Assembly: GCA_003260075.1 (NCBI GenBank) | Contig: QLIY01000137.1 | Coordinates: forward strand, 9,523 to 73,522 | Reading direction: 5' to 3' | From: Phallusia mammillata | Lineage: Eukaryota > Chordata > Ascidiacea > Phlebobranchia > Ascidiidae | DNA length: 64,000 nucleotides | Shown here: piece after piece, positions 26,001 to 41,000 of the stretch | How positions within the stretch are numbered: the first letter of the stretch is position 1 | Layout: each line of letters begins with the position of its first letter | Position numbers and translations under genes: made by a program | Notes under the pieces: generated by a model | Told to the model about the DNA's origin: nothing | Database searches by the model: none | Seen by the model: the letters and a program-made list of their open reading frames with translations, nothing else

Positions 26001-29000
26001 GACAAATAAAGTAGCACCTAAAGCCAAAATTCCAATAAATGTGGCATTATTGATTGCACATAACACTGAAATGTTGTATGATAAAAACAACGGCCCAAAA
26101 AGATGTAAAAAGCGGCATGCTTTATTGTTTAAGCGTTTCACTGAAATGTTAAATTTGAAAAGTTTGTGTAATGAAACCTGCACTTCATAGTTCCTCTTTT
26201 TCAACTGTGGTTTTCCAATCTTACATAGTAACTTACTGGTGGTTGTAGTCGCCGTAGTGGAAGGAATCGACCATTTGTTCTGATTCGATGAGCTGGTCGT
26301 AGCAGTTGTTGCACTGGTTGCAAGGGCTGTGGTTGACCATGCAGCTGGTTTAACCGATGAAGTTGGTGCCGGTTGACGCGACTGTGAATGCAAGTGCAAA
26401 GTTATTGCGGCATTCATTTAGAAACCGGAACCGCAAAGGCATGCTGTGTGTTTTGGACTAGAGGCAGTTTCGAGACACGGAACGCAATCCGCTTTCCAGT
26501 TTCGTGTTTCCTTAAACCGGTTTTGCTAATTTTAGCGCAGTTTGCAAAACTCGTTTTCGATTTTTGCAGCCGCGCTTTTAACGAGGTCAGCCGAAAAGCA
26601 CGCAGCATTGCAAAATACATCTCAGACAGTTATGCAACTAAATGCAAAAAGTTATCGTGACTAATTGGATAACTAACAGTCAAAAATAAATATACTTTCG
26701 ATTTATGTGCAATAATGTAAAACTAAATATATTTTATATTAAATTGACAAAATTCCGATAAAGTTTACAAAATAATATAGCAGCGATATAGGATTTGGCT
26801 AATTCAAAGTCTAGTATTCAAGAATGCTAAAAGAAATACATAACGCTTTTTGATACAATGCATATGAAAACACATATAACCTGGCTGGAGGCTTGGGCGA
26901 CGATAGAAGGGGGAACGGTCCAGGCTGGTTTAGTGGGAATGGGTGCTGCTACTACAGTCATAGGAGGTTTTTGTACGGGTTGCTTGGCTGCTGCGTTCTG
27001 TGCAGCTTGCGCCTGGACCTTGGAAATGATGGAAGTGATTTCTTGGTCGGTGCGATCTTCCTTGATCAGGGCTGTGATAAGCTGGTAAGCGTGTTTGATC
27101 GAATCCGCCGACCCCCTGCAAGATGTAAGTGTTGTTTAGGTTAAAGCATTGGTGCCATTTGAAGGCAAATAATATTAGGTTTTGTGGCAAAAAGTTTAGG
27201 GCAGTGGTTCTAAACATTTATGGACGAATTCGTTACAGCAAACCTTACAAGAAGTTTCTGATGCATATTTTAGTTCAGACTGCATTAAAGGATCGGTCAC
27301 TTACTTAATGGTGACGGTTCGTTCCAATCCTCCCTTCCTTTGTTTATCGATGTCGATATGAGCAGCTGTCACTTCGCGAATCGCATTGATGTTGCTTCCG
27401 CCTCGACCAATCACCCGCGAGATAAGGTTGGATGACACCATAATTCGCTTAGCCCTGTAGAAAACAAGAACCAGAAAGAAGTGAGCAAACAATGCCGATA
27501 CCTCAAAACCTAAAAAAAACACTAAGGTTTTCATTCTTATTCTAAGGTTTTCAAGCATTTCGGGGCACAAATTTTGATTTGTTTAAGCAAAAAAACACAT
27601 ATCTTAAAATTTATAGTCATCGATATGAACATTATGACGTCATTGCATCAACGTCACACTAACACAAAAAGCTTTTTTTGCAATTGAAACGAGCGAAGTG
27701 TAAGTGTTGAATAGTAACAAACGAGCGACGGAAAAAGTAGGAAAAATAGCGGCCAAAATATTGTAAAGTCACATGTGAAAATATCAGCTATGTGAAATTT
27801 GCTCTTGCAACATACAAGGGCATAGCGCTCGCCGTTTTGCTCAGACATAGGAAAGCATGATAGAACGAAGTCTAATTTTAGATAGCCGATTTCCACGCCG
27901 CAAGGCACGACAGAAACAGTTTTACCGACCACGAAACCCAAATCATACCAAAAAGGGAAAAACTTATGCGAGAAGAAAAAGAAACTTACGCGTTGCTGGG
28001 AAATTTTCGTGATGATTGAACTTCTTTCCACCCTTCTTCACGTCTCGGAGGTCGTTTTCCGGGACTTGGTGTCGCCGCAACGTTCCTATGGCCGCTAGGT
28101 GGCACACGCGCTGACGCCTTGTTTGTTGTTGTTTCAGTCGTAGCACTGAAATGAACACAATTTGGCATTTTGTTGGTGTTTCGTTTTGGGACGAAAACAG
28201 TATCTAATAGGCATTTTGAAGACTACGCGCGCAGTCGAGTATTGACGTCAAACACATGTAGCATATGATTGGTCATCACGTTGTCTAGTCTTTAAGACCA
28301 ATTCATTTTACTTTTCCCCACCACACGTCAGTTTGAAACATGTAACTTAAAACGGGCCCTTAAGCTAGAGCTTTTGCATAACCGGTGTTTGGGCCGACTT
28401 GGGTCAAGTAAGTATTACTGCTATTGTTACGGAACAAAACGACGACAGCTCAAGTATTGTCTCGTTTGTCCTGCTACTATTTTGTTTCGAAATTATCATT
28501 GTATGGACTAAAATATACTTCATACATCTGATTGGTTGTTTGGTCGATTAAAGAACAATACAGTTTATTTACCGTGATGTTGGGGCTGTCCGTTGGGAAG
28601 CAGCCGATCTTCGTGTTTTGCGTGAAGCGCTTCTGGGACTTGATTCACCACCAGAACTTGACACTGGACTGTTCAGGGAAAACAATGTAAAACGCATGTT
28701 ATAGCGATCGTCAACAATAAGTTTGACAATTGAAATATACAAAGAACCATATTTTCAACAATCAAAGTAAGCTTGACTTATGGCCAATCCGGCAAAAATA
28801 CTGATTGGTGGAAAATCCCAGGTCAGCTGTGTTGGATTTTTGTGCAAACATTTTGCTTACCTTTCTTTGGTAGAAAGATGGACTTTCTTTCGTTCCTCCT
28901 TCTTCTTCTCATCAGTACGTAAGATAATTTGCGGTGTAAGTGAAATGCTCACTGGCGGTAGAGAAGCTGGTTTCACCTTGTTCGCGTGCGAAACGTCAGT

Positions 29001-32000
29001 TGCCATGGGAACTACAAGAGATTTGAATTATGCTTCCGGTTTTTAGAAAATACAAAATCGCATACTAAAAAGCTGACTTATGACAACAAAATGAAGGGCA
29101 AAAGTACAAGGATATTTAAAGCATGATCTTTGAAAACTTTCAGCATTGTATATGAGTTTGCAAGCGTTGATGGGAATCTCACCAGAATGATCTCCGCTTG
29201 TAATTGTGGTGACAATCTTTGAAACAACCGGTGCAGGGGGGGGGGGGCTAAAAAGCTGACTTATGACAACAAAATGAAGGGCAAAATTACTATTTAAAGC
29301 ATGAAGGATATTTAAAGCATGATCTTTGAAAACTTTTAGCAATGTATATGAGTTTGCAAGCGTTGATGGGAATCTCACCAGAACGATCTCCGCTTGTAAT
29401 TGTGGTGACAATCTTTGAAACAACCGGTGCAGGCGCAGTGTTGTATGTTGCCGTCGACATAGGGGGCTCCCCTATCTTGAGCTTATCCGTGTCCATTATC
29501 AGTTCGTTCACATCGCCAGCTTTATCTAATACATCATCGTCTTGCATATCTATATGTCATACGCAAAAAAGTCTTAGGGGATGGTTTAAAAGTTTTGGTA
29601 AAATGTTTCAAATTTAGTTCTTTTGAATTTTTTATGATAATACCTAACCCTACGCTCTAACCGTCAGTATTTTTAGGATATATCGTTTTGAATGGGTATT
29701 TATGCTCCTTGCGCCAGTTATATAAATTTAGCTAAATGTGGGTCTTCCGTGAGGTATGATGCTAGTAGATTTTCCTTTTTTATATGCGTGAGTTGCCAAG
29801 CAATAGAATAGCTGTTTTTTGTGTCTTACCATCCATTTCGTCCTTATCATCTTTCTCTCCGTCAGTTTTCTGGGGGGGGGGTTTTTGAATGGGTATTTAT
29901 GCTCCTCGCGCCAGTTATATAAATTTAGCTAAATGTGGGTCTGCCGTGAGGTATGATGGTAATAGATTTTTTTATTTCATATGCGTGAGCTGCCAAGCAA
30001 TAGAATAGCTATTTTTTTGTCTCTTACCATCCATTTCGTCCTTATCATCTTTCTCTCCGTCAGTTTTCTTCGACTTCTGTTTTCTCTTTTGTCTTTTCTT
30101 GGCTTGTTTTCTGGCAGCTTTCTCCTTTCTGTTCTTCGCGTTTTTCTGTGTTTTAAAGTTTCATTTGTAACGAAACAGAGCAAAGGATCATTGTTTTTTG
30201 CCAGTGTTTCGAAAAAAAAAGAGTAATTTAGAGCACTTTTTTTGGTACAAAAGAGTACCTTAGCTTTATCAACTAAATTTCAAAGGTGGTCACAAGAGGT
30301 AGTAGTCTTAATGAAAAATCTATTAAAGTTACACAAAGTGAAACAGTTTGAAACTCGGTTTTCTCGTCGTTTTTATAAGCTTGCATAGGATTAACTTCAT
30401 ACTTAAAATCAACAGATATGACAAATATTTTGGCTTGTTTGTTTTAGATCAGTATCTTCCGAAACGTGAAATACAAAGTGTTTTGCATGTACAAGTATAG
30501 GGCCTTATTTCCTTCGTACAATAGGTACCTTTTCGAATTCCACCTCCTCTAGAAGTTCAGACGCAACTTTATTCGCCTCCTGTGCTTGTCTGTCCTTGGC
30601 TTGTGCAATGCACTCCATACATTGGTGAGATCGCTTGAGCAGTTCACGGTCCGTGATGGTTGCGATGTAACGCATGCATTCAGCGTCAGATGGAAATTGT
30701 GAAACCTCCTTTGCAAGCCACTTGACAACCTGCGAAAGAGTCGCGGCATTGCAAAAATGTAAGCTTATGTCAGATGTCAGTTGCTGTATCTTTCCGTGAT
30801 TTAAAACATTTCGATCTGACTATCGGAAAAAATAAGGAGAAAAATGACATTTGAAACAGATTTGTAAGCAAGCCCGAAGCCCGGCCCGAACCCGAATCGT
30901 TTTAAGAAACCCGTTTAGGCCCAAAAGTTTAATTGACATGTCATAATAAAAATCATACGCAATGGGCAATATTAGACAATGACTGAAAGCCTTAAAGAAT
31001 ACGTTTTAAACTGATGTGCATTATGTTTAGTCCAACAATTATCTACATTACTAGGTAATTACAATTTAACAATATTACGGACACAGATTATGAAGCAAGG
31101 GTCAAATCAAGCCCGTTTGACAAGAAAGCCCAAGCCCGCATCCGACCAGACGTACCCGTCTACGTAGATAACATGGCGATTTGGAAGTTGGCTTTTACAG
31201 CAATGAGAAACAAAAATAGAAATTCTGAGAATTAATTTTCGTTTACTTCATCACATGTTCGTGACGACAAGAATTTGTGTAATCCATTATTTTTAGTCTT
31301 CAACAAGAGGCGAAGCTAAAACGAAGCAATTGTTTCTAAAATTCAAATCTAAACTCGACAAAAAGGTAGCTGTTTATAAGAGGGCAAAGCAATTTCGCGA
31401 TTCATTTTTGATGTGTTGCACCCACATCTGGGGATGGGCCACGTTTACTAAACGAACGTGCTGTGATCTGCCCGGGTTACGAACACTTTTGAGTTAAACT
31501 TGGGGGCTCGGCCGGACATGGGTATTGTGACATCACACAATTATGACGCAATAACACAATATCAGTCGATTTTTAGGTTTAAACAAACAAATAATTGCCG
31601 GTTGGTTTTTCCCGTAATCTAAATTTGTAAATTGCGATTCTCAAATTGCTATTAAGCCATTCAGGTTAAATACTAGAAGCTCTGTTCTGCCCATCCCATA
31701 TAAAAACAACATAAATAGTTTTGATCACAGGTTTGTACGAACCTGCACATGACCCTTACGGAAAGCCGCCATCAGTGGTATAACGCTTCTGTTGTCAGCT
31801 GCATTTACGTCAGCCCGCTTGCCTACAAGCAACATAACAACGTCTAGATGTCCGCCATTGCACGCCAACCATAGAGGAGTGTTTCCCTTCTTGTTTTTCA
31901 CCTCCACCTGCGCGCCCCTGTGAAAAACGAAAGTGAAACACTGGTGGATAAAACGAACACAGGTAACATGTAAATGTGTTTGAATCTCCTGGAGGTGTTT

Positions 32001-35000
32001 TTTTGCCTCTTTTGACCTTGGATTAAAGAACATTTCTCAGAATTGCGTAATATAGGTCTATAATCCTACAGGAAAAAACAAGGCCAAGATAGGTGACTCA
32101 GTGTCCACATAGGCTTCTTAAGCTTACGAAATGTGTGGAAAAGTGACTAATTACCAGGGAATTGCGTAAACCTGCCATCTGTTAACATTGCGTTGACAGG
32201 GTTCACTTGAAACCGTGACGAATCGCCGACATATTGTGGATAAACATTGCCACGGGGAACGCGCAAATCTATTTCAGTGTGTTTCAATGAAATTATTACC
32301 GCAAACACAAGTTCAAAACCAAGCACATTACATCCGAAAAGTCCGCTTTACAAGGCACAAGAAACAAATCCTTTTGAGGAGTAGCCTAATGTAAGCTGCA
32401 ATGACCCAACCAATTCGCGTAGCATTATAAAACTATAGTTTAAACTGGACAAGGTTAATCTTAGCCTAATTCGGACAAAACTAGAGATACAAATGAATCG
32501 TAATGTGATAAGACTTCAACTAATCAACATCGTTTAATCCGGATATTTGCCTAATCTAGACTATTTTTTTGGTCCAAAGGGGTCCGTATTAACCGATGTT
32601 TACTGTGTTATTATGTGAGATATATTGTATATATTACTTTTTCCAACAAACCTATGGTAACAAACACAAACTATGCTTACCTGTTTAGTACCAGCTCGCA
32701 GAATCTGTAATGACCCTTGTCAGCAGCAATTGTAAGCGCCGTGTCACGTGATGATGGAACAGGGGGAGCGTTAGGATCAGCTCCTTTGTCCAACAAAACA
32801 CGTCCAACCTGGAAATATCGCGACATTTAGAGTTGTTTAAACAGTATTTTGGGGATTCTAGGTTTAACCTACACATGCGATCTATATAACTGTTATTTCT
32901 GTCATTTAGATCATTTTTTAGGCTTATAAAAGGGCACACGCCAAAGAAAGCAATTTGGGTTACATAATAAGGAATCTAGCTCTATATAGTTTGTTTGTTT
33001 AACAAAATTTTAAACGGATGTATATTTCCAAAACGCCTAAGGCAAGTCCAATCATTTTACTCCCAGTCGATAACGACAATCTAATGAAAACCGATCTTTT
33101 TTATCAAGTCCTAGCCCAAAGATCAAACACCGATCCGTTAGACCAGGGTTATTCAACGGGGGCGATTTCGTCCACCGAGGGGGCGATGGTGACAATTTTG
33201 GAATTTGGGGGGCGATTTGACTTCAAAAGGGGGCGATTTCAACATTACTGATTGTATAAATATGTACCATAACTGTGAGACTCAGCTAACTTTGACTTAC
33301 AAGCAGATGTAATTCGTCTTGCAAACAAACACCAGGGACAATGGACACATCAAATTAAACATGCTGCTATTTGAATACATTGTGTTTACATTGTGATCTC
33401 GAAACCAAGGTTAGGCATTTAATTAGCCACAGGGGACACTTTATTGTGGCTATGTATGGTGACAGGCCATACTTTTACAACGGTAACAAACTTTACCTCA
33501 AACTTTTTTCGCTTTTACACTACCTATAGGCCTACAAGCGCTTCCCAAACCGCGAAGTATTTGCATCATTCACCTCTACCGAGTAATGCCCTATTGTTGT
33601 CAACAAAAGAAAGCGATTGTTTGCGCATAATCGTAATATTGTTTTGTCTATGATGTAACAAATTGTTCTCAGATGCATTTGAATTGCGTGAAATGGACCT
33701 TGCGTGTAGTAGTAGCAATTAAATTAGGTGTTGACTGAAGCTTTCGTGGTGCTAGGTGAATCTAACCGCCCACATCTGCTCAAAAGGCAGAAATTTTATA
33801 CAAATAACAATCTCATAGGGGGGCGATTAGGAGCCAATGCCTTGGAAAGGGGGCGATTGAGCTAAAAAGGTTGAAGACCCCTGCGTTAGACATTTATCAT
33901 ACATACGTATGTGTATATTTAAACATGCGTATTTATATACAGATATCCAATATACGTGGGAGTGAGACTCGGCAAGAAATTTTAATTGCATTCCACGTTG
34001 GAATTTTGGGAGCGGCTCTCATATAGGAGTGCTTTTTTGATTGCCCCGATGCAAAAAAATGAAGACATCTAAAATCGGAAAATCTGAAGCTGGCGGCGAC
34101 GGAATTTCATAAATCCTGCGCGAGACGCCATGTTTGTTTGATAGCTACGTCACGCTGGAAAATCCCGAAAATGGCATTATGACGTCACGTAAGTGTCAGC
34201 TCTTCACACCGGCTGTACCCACAAGTTGTTGGCCACAACAACACGTGTATGAAGCGCATTGTCACTAGGAAACAATTCAATGTTGGTGACTTTGTATACC
34301 GCAATGCCACATGATAAAGTTTACGCAAAAACAGAACTTCTTGCGTCATTGCATTTGAAGTGAGTCACTGATTTCGGTGTAACAATAGGAAAAGTGGTTT
34401 TGTTCAACTTTGTTGCGTTGAACCACAATAACAGTCTCAAGAGTAATCTGCTTTAGTGCGCTAAACAATTTCACATGAGATTTACATAGGTTACTACACG
34501 ACCGACGCAAAAATACCGAAACTGGCTCAAAGCTACGAAAAACAGATCATTTCCGAAAAATGCGTAGAAACTGATACTAATGGGGGCGTTTCCCATAATC
34601 ATTAATATAGATTTAAAGCCTAAAAATAAACCATCGGTTTCGTAAACACACTTGGGCATCATAGCAAACCGCAATTCAGTGACAAACAGAAGGCATCGAA
34701 ATTGAAAGGTTTACAAACCTCTGCGTAACCCCCAGAGGCGGCCTCCATAAGTGGTGTAAGTCCGGTCTTTGCGCGATGTTCCACATTCGCCTTACGGTCA
34801 ACGAGCAAGCTCACCACCTCGTGGCGACCTTGAAAGCAGGCCAATGTCAACGCGGTGTTCCTGTTGGTCTCGATCTGCGCACAAAAGGCTTGTGTTTAGT
34901 TAGGAGCATGTTGATTTTACTCATGTCAAAATTCCTGTATAAACACATTGTTTGTATTGTGGCTTCACATGTGTAGTTGTGCTTGGGTGTCTTTGTGAGT

Positions 35001-38000
35001 TTAAGATTTGGCTTGTGTTTGGTTTGTGTGCTTGAGTGCACATAAAACGTCCCCCCCCCCCTGTCTTTGTGAGTTTAAGATTTGGCTTGTGTTTGGTTTG
35101 TGTGCTTGAATGCACATAAAACGTGTCCAACAGGTGTTATGTCAGTTTTTTTTTTAATTTTGCAAATAAGAGATATTACTGGATTGGAGAGGTAAAAAAT
35201 GCAACTACACATCGATATTATAGGTTTAAAGTTAGTGCAACAACATGAAATTATTTGAACACAACATTTCTTTTGAACACAATAGTCTAGAGCAGGGGTG
35301 GGCAACCTTTGTCACTGTTGGGCCAAATATAATTGCGATGATTAGATCGCGGGCCGCACCGTTATTTAACACAAGGTAATTTTACTTTGTTGCATACCAA
35401 AAATGCCTTACTACAAGTAAAATTCGCATTTAATTCTAGCAACATATTGTCAGATCGCAGTAAATAGCGCCGGGTGCATTAATCTGCTCAAAAAATATAA
35501 TAATTGCTGGACTCGTTTGGCAGTACATTTGAAATCCAAGTGTCTCTGCGGGCCGCACAACTTCAATCAATGGGCCACATGTGGCCCGCGGGCCGCAGGT
35601 TGCCCACGCCTGGTCAAGAGTCTCAACGCAGAAGGGACAAAGGTGCAAACACGGGGACCGCGGACCAAATTGAACCCACTATGGGCTTGGTAATGCAAAA
35701 TGTAAAGTGTATAGTAGTTGCTATGACTACAATGTTCACTAACCGGATCCTTAGCGCCGCCGGTGAGAGGTATTTCTCAGTTCGTGATAATTGTTTAGTC
35801 AGTGCATGGGTCACCAAACTTTTTTCACAGTGGGTTTGATGAGATTAATAGTGATTTAAAGCTATTCTTATCTTCCAAGCAATGCTTCTATGTTAGGTCA
35901 CAAGTGACTAAAGAAGGCAATTGTTCACTACAGGATTTTATAAAGCGAATGCAAGAAAACAGGCATTGTGCAGTTGGATCGTAGTTGCAACGAAAAAATG
36001 GTACAGTGTTGTATATGCGTAACACGAGATTAGATTGTGTAACATACTAAGCCGTCATTTTCATTTAAATTGTGCGTCAGTGACATTCATCAAACCCGCG
36101 AACTTTTCAACATCTAAGCGTGAAATGTAAAAACAACATCGAAGTGCTGACAGTTGTCACCTGGGCGTTGATGTCTGCTCCCATATCGAGCAGCAGCTGA
36201 ACAGCTTGTGTGTGTCCGTTCATCGCCGCTAACATCAAAGGGGAAATTCCCAGTTTACTTCCAGTCCTGAGAAAAAATTTCAAACATGTCAGTTTGAAAA
36301 GGGTATCCAACAAAAATAGATGTTTTAATAATGCGTTAGATGCTGAAAAAATGCGTACTTCTGGGTTCTGTACAGCTTAATACACCGCTTGTGACGTAAG
36401 GGACATTAAAAAAACTACAAAACTAGCGAAAATGTTTGTGACGTCACAATGCATCGAGCATTTACGTGAGAAGCTCGGTGTTCGACCAAACAGAACCTTT
36501 GCAGCTTTGACCAGTAGTTCTACTGTGTCATTGTACGCAGTGGTTTTTCTCGCTCTTACCGTGAGTTGATCTCGGCTCCGTGATTCAGAAGCAACTTTAT
36601 GATGCTAACGTAGCCACCAGAGGCCGCTAGAGATAACGGGGTGTAATCGGAAACATTTCGGTGTTCTTTGTTCGCTCCACGTTCCAGCAACAACTCAACC
36701 ACGTCCTGCGAAAGTCAATGTAATGTTTTTACTATTTGATCACCGTGTGTGATTCATTATCTAAAACAGGAAGGAGTAATATGGCCACCATGATAACCTT
36801 TTTTTACCACGAAATTGCTTCGTAATTGTTTAACGTTACAATACTCGGAAATATGGAGACAAGGGTTTTAAGTCGGGCCGGGATTCGGACTAGAGTTAGT
36901 ATAAATCGGGCTTAACTTCACAATCGGTCTTATTTGTGACGCAATTTTACCACTTAACTGCCACAATCGGGCTTTGTTTTAAAAAAATGTCTCATCTTTG
37001 GAACGGGTTTTGAGTTTGTACTTCCGGGATTAATTTCAGACCTGCTTACAACACTGACAACAGCACCCCCGGATAAGTAGTTTTTTTGAGCCCTAAATTA
37101 ATTATTAATCTGAAAACAAAACTCTATTCTCCAGCCGACAGAAAAACGTTTTTTCGACAGAAGAAAAGTTAAATTGATTCATATTGATTTATATACGACG
37201 TATACATACCAGTCTCCCGCCAGAACAAGCCAGTGACAGAGGAGTGTCCTTTGTTCTTTCAGACTGAGCTTCGATATCGGCACTCGCCTCCAGTAGAATG
37301 GACACAACACCCACGTGACCTGCTGTGGCGGCCAGGATGAGGGGAGTAAAACCTAAGGCAAACCAAATGTAAAACTTACATCATGCAAAATACGCAAAAA
37401 TAAAATGAAAAGTCTGGTAGATGTAAACTTATTGGTGCCTCGCCAATTTAGGTCAATTTAAAACAGGCACAAAAGCGTTTTTTTTAAGGCCCAAATGACG
37501 AGTGGCAGCTTTACTTCGTTGCTTTTCATTACATACGTGTCCTCGATCCATTCGCCACGTTAAAAATTAATAATTTTCAAAAGCATTTTCTTAAAATGCA
37601 CACATACTTGGGGAGGCAGGCAGGCACTGATACGAATAAACTTAGTTTGTACACAATATTTTCCAGACAACTACATTAACTGTCTCAATAACGCTCTTTC
37701 AATCCCCTTCATGGCTTCCCCAGTTTTTACTACCAGCTAAGAAAAATACATTATAGCAACGATCTTACCCTTCTTGTCTCTGTGTTCAATGTTGGCTCCT
37801 CGTGTAATAAGAAGCTGGACCAAGTCTTCATGTCCTCCAGCGCAAGCCAGGGTGAGTGGGGTGTCATGGTTGCTCTCCGTGTAACCGTCGATATCAAGAT
37901 GGGGATATGGGACGACAGAGGAGGGAGGAACCAGGCCAGGAGCAACGGGAAGAGACTGCTGCATGTCGAGACGAGGATCGCCGGACACTGAAGAGGATTG

Positions 38001-41000
38001 TTGTGGTTTAAGATATGACATTGTTGATTAGAGGCGGATTTTCACTCTTTGGAGGCCTTCATCACTTAAAACTATGGTGCACCATACAATGATGGCTTCA
38101 AACTGTACGAAGAGTGCGTGACAAGCAAAGCGAGCCTGTAACCTAAATTTCTAGTTGTATTTCAGCAAAATTTACACCGAAACGGAAAAATCCGACTTGG
38201 CGGTGCATTTATATGTTCCAAGAAAAATGAAAACTTGACATTGCTGTTTCACTCCATTCTGACTACTTCGTCTAATAGCTAATCCAGCCCTGTTGACGAA
38301 ACTATTTTTAATCGTGCTTATTTCTACACGTAAGTTTTTCACCTTGTTTACATTATATAACACACGAGTTAACAAGCGAGTTCGTTATTGGTTGAAATCT
38401 TCAATTTAAATTAAAACCTACAGTTGAGATCACCTTCACTGGGTGATGGATGGGATAGTTGGTTGCAGGGATGGTGGACGCACTGGCAGAAAGATTCGTC
38501 CACATCTTTTACGGCTTGCGGAAGTGAACCGGAAGAACCTGTGAGATCACGTGATAATTTTGTGTAAAGATGTCCTTGTACATAGAATTAAGCGCAGCGG
38601 CAGTAAAACCCATACTACCAAGCACGTTTAAACGATTAAGTGAGACTAAAAACGGACCTAAAACGAAGCCATAAAACGTAACTGTTAATGAATGTATTAT
38701 AAAGAGCACATGTCTTTTGAAAGACTTGGACAGAAATTTTGTAAACTGTGTGTTTTGTTACAATCGTTGCTACAATGCCAGCGGATAACAGTATGTGTCT
38801 AAGGCAAAAGTTACAATCCACTTACCGTTATTGAGTTTATGAAGAGCTTGTGCCTGTTTATTGCTGTTTACTACCGCGTTAGAAGGACCAGGAATCTAAA
38901 AACAATCAAATATAATGATTAAAAAAACTCTTTCCAAAACAACTGAACAAAAAGGTAAATACATACCTGGGGTGTCTGTTGGGAAGTGTGGGCACCTGCA
39001 CAAAAATGACAACGTTTATTGCACTTAGTGTTTAACTTAAAAATGCACAGTGAAGTGACTATTACCTTTGTAAACATCTTTGCCCTTGAAATGCTCTGAT
39101 CCAGGCGGTAAAGGGTTGGTTTCCTAAAACAAACGTTTTGTTGAAGTTATGTGTAAAGTGTAAGTAATTGGTCAGCCACACTTGAATCAGGCAGCTGAAC
39201 TCAGTTACTACAGCAAAGCATTACACAAAAGGTGATGACAACTTACTGGTTGTTGAATGCTTGAGGTGTCTTCACCGTCTGGTTTTCCTAAAATGGTGCA
39301 ATATGTTAGAAGTTAACCCATAACAGTATATGATTATGCTTTGTATAAATTGTCAAAGTTTTACATGACTCTGGGGCGTAACAAAAATTAGGCAAAGTAG
39401 TAGGTATGCAAAATTATGATGTAAAGTTGGGAATACATTTTACTTGCAAAATCTGTTAAGGGGTAAATAAGAGAAAAAATGTGAAAACCTATGTTGTAAG
39501 TTTTGTATCAGTCAAGAACAAACAAAACCAATGTTACACATAATGATAGTGCAACAAATTTCATTTAAAAGTTGCTTAGAAACACACCCTGGCCCAAATT
39601 GAATTAAATGGTTGAAACATTTTTAAACTCAAACTTATATTGTAAAAAGAGTTCAGAAACGGTCAACCCCAAACACTTAAACAAACAAGTTTTTCTTTTA
39701 CCTCTTTGCAAGGTGCTTGCCTCTGCTTGCTTCATGTCCATATAATGCTGCTTCAACTGTTGTTGGGTTTTAAGCTGAAGCTCCCTTTCAACCTATAAAA
39801 CACCAAATATTTTGTCATAGATAAAAAGATGGATAAAATTAATCCTAGTTCAGCTAATGTAATAGATTTGGTGATATTGAGATGGAATTTAGCTACCTTT
39901 TGAAGTTCTTCCAGTATCTTCTGTTTCTTAAGGACTTGTTCTTCTCTGGTCTTATAAAGCTCCTCAACCTTTTCTTTGGTCAACTGGTCGGTCTGCGGCA
40001 AATAAAAAAAAATGTAACTCGCAAATGGATTCAGCAAGACAACACAATTCTTTCTTATAGTGTTTTAAAATTCAAGCCACGTTGTGACTGTGGTTCTCAA
40101 CAAATGCCGACCATTTTTTTCAAACACAGTCCCTACGTTTAAACCCTATCTCAAAATATGGTAATGTGGATTATTGAGATGTTTAAAGTGAAATGGAGAA
40201 AACAAAGAATATAGAAGTAAAATAGTGTATACCTGCATCATTTCAATATTTTTTAACTGGGCATTTTTTTCAATTGCTTCCTTAATTCGTTGTTCAAGTT
40301 CGGTCAACTTTCCTTGTGCTTCCTCAACAATTGATTCGGCAGTTCTTGTTTTGCCAGCTGCATAAAAAATCATTACAGTTAAATGTGCCACTAAAATACT
40401 AACTTTCAATCAATCAAATAACTTTAGCCCCGACATTGGGTAGATTCATGTGATGTAATTGGCCTAAAATATTTGATTTACAAATGAGCATGCCATGATT
40501 AATGGTCTGCATGAATGCTCCACTGATCCGAGATGTGAATTTAAATTCACCATAGTAAATCAGTTTAGAATAAAAATTATTATGTGACCTTGAATAATGT
40601 TTAATTGGTGAATTTGCTCATAACTTTTGGAAACTGGCAAAGTATATGGAATAACACTGCAACACAGATTTTTGTAGGCATTGCCTTAAGTTTAGAAAAT
40701 AATATGATATTAGGTTACCAACCTGCTGCATCACAAGCCATAGATTGCAAAAACTTTTCAACAGTGAAAGCCACATCTTTGTCGACAGCAAGTTTAGTGT
40801 CAGGAGGAAGGTAATCGGCTTGCGACAAAAGATTACCTTGTTGAATTAACTGGGTGACTAGGGCAGCTAAAAATTGATAGTACAAGGTAAAGTCATTTTC
40901 TATATTATTTCTACCTGCAATACTTGTACTTTAAACTTAAAGACAGATTACTTAATTTTTTGTAAACTTAAATAAATTAGGACCTGTCTAAAAGTCATAA

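Larger units (their letters stand above)
17161..26381 (-). other. Mask gene, coding exons 38-50: low-complexity C-terminal tail
   Basis: Exons: 26237..26381, 25798..25920, 25215..25694, 25021..25152, 24797..24955, 24559..24665, 24337..24472, 24147..24226, 23637..23960, 22926..23195, 18228..18594, 17764..17813, 17161..17178. The encoded tail (about residues 1720-2517) is rich in S, T, P, Q, N and G and probably disordered. D-x-S-K-A-P-G-Y/F-R (exon at 24797) is also in the vertebrate proteins. The exon at 22926 holds two glutamine tracts (7 and about 29) separated by H-A. The final 18-nt exon encodes N-W-K-D-W then stop, behind a good TTTGCAG acceptor; the vertebrate proteins also end in a tryptophan-containing segment. 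The donor of 23637..23960 (GTGGGA) is weak, and read-through would end after eight more codons. Confidence 0.88.
28573..30729 (-). other. Mask gene, coding exons 30-34: coiled/basic linker between second ankyrin array and KH domain
   Basis: Exons 30529..30729, 30028..30145, 29379..29549, 28861..29011, 28573..28668. The first encodes V-V-K-W-L-A-K-E-V-S-Q-F-P-S-D and E-C-M-R-Y-I-A-T-I-T-D-R-E-L-L, matching the conserved segment that follows the second ankyrin array in the family. The second is very rich in lysine and arginine (K-R-Q-K-R-K-Q-K-S-K-K), a plausible nuclear localisation signal. The next is acidic then T/P-rich. The last two are S/R/K-rich. The exons at 29379 and 30028 each have a broken second copy next to a G run. 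Confidence 0.92.
31743..37987 (-). other. Mask gene, coding exons 23-29: second ankyrin-repeat array
   Basis: Exons 37769..37987, 37210..37352, 36560..36705, 36161..36266, 34719..34874, 32681..32808, 31743..31917. About ten ankyrin repeats with the usual T-P-L-x-x-A-A-x-x-G-H and L-L-x-x-G-A-D/N landmarks. The array opens with the D-x-x-T-E-S-N-H-D-T segment seen at the same place in vertebrate ANKHD1/ANKRD17. It includes E-H-R-N-V-S-D-Y-T-P-L-S-L-A, R-T-G-S-K-L-G-I-S-P-L-M-L-A and V-P-S-S-R-D-T-A-L-T-I-A-A-D-K-G-H-Y, all family landmarks. It is a protein-interaction surface. The introns hold two hAT-type MITEs (33144-33883, 35293-35612). Confidence 0.96.
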
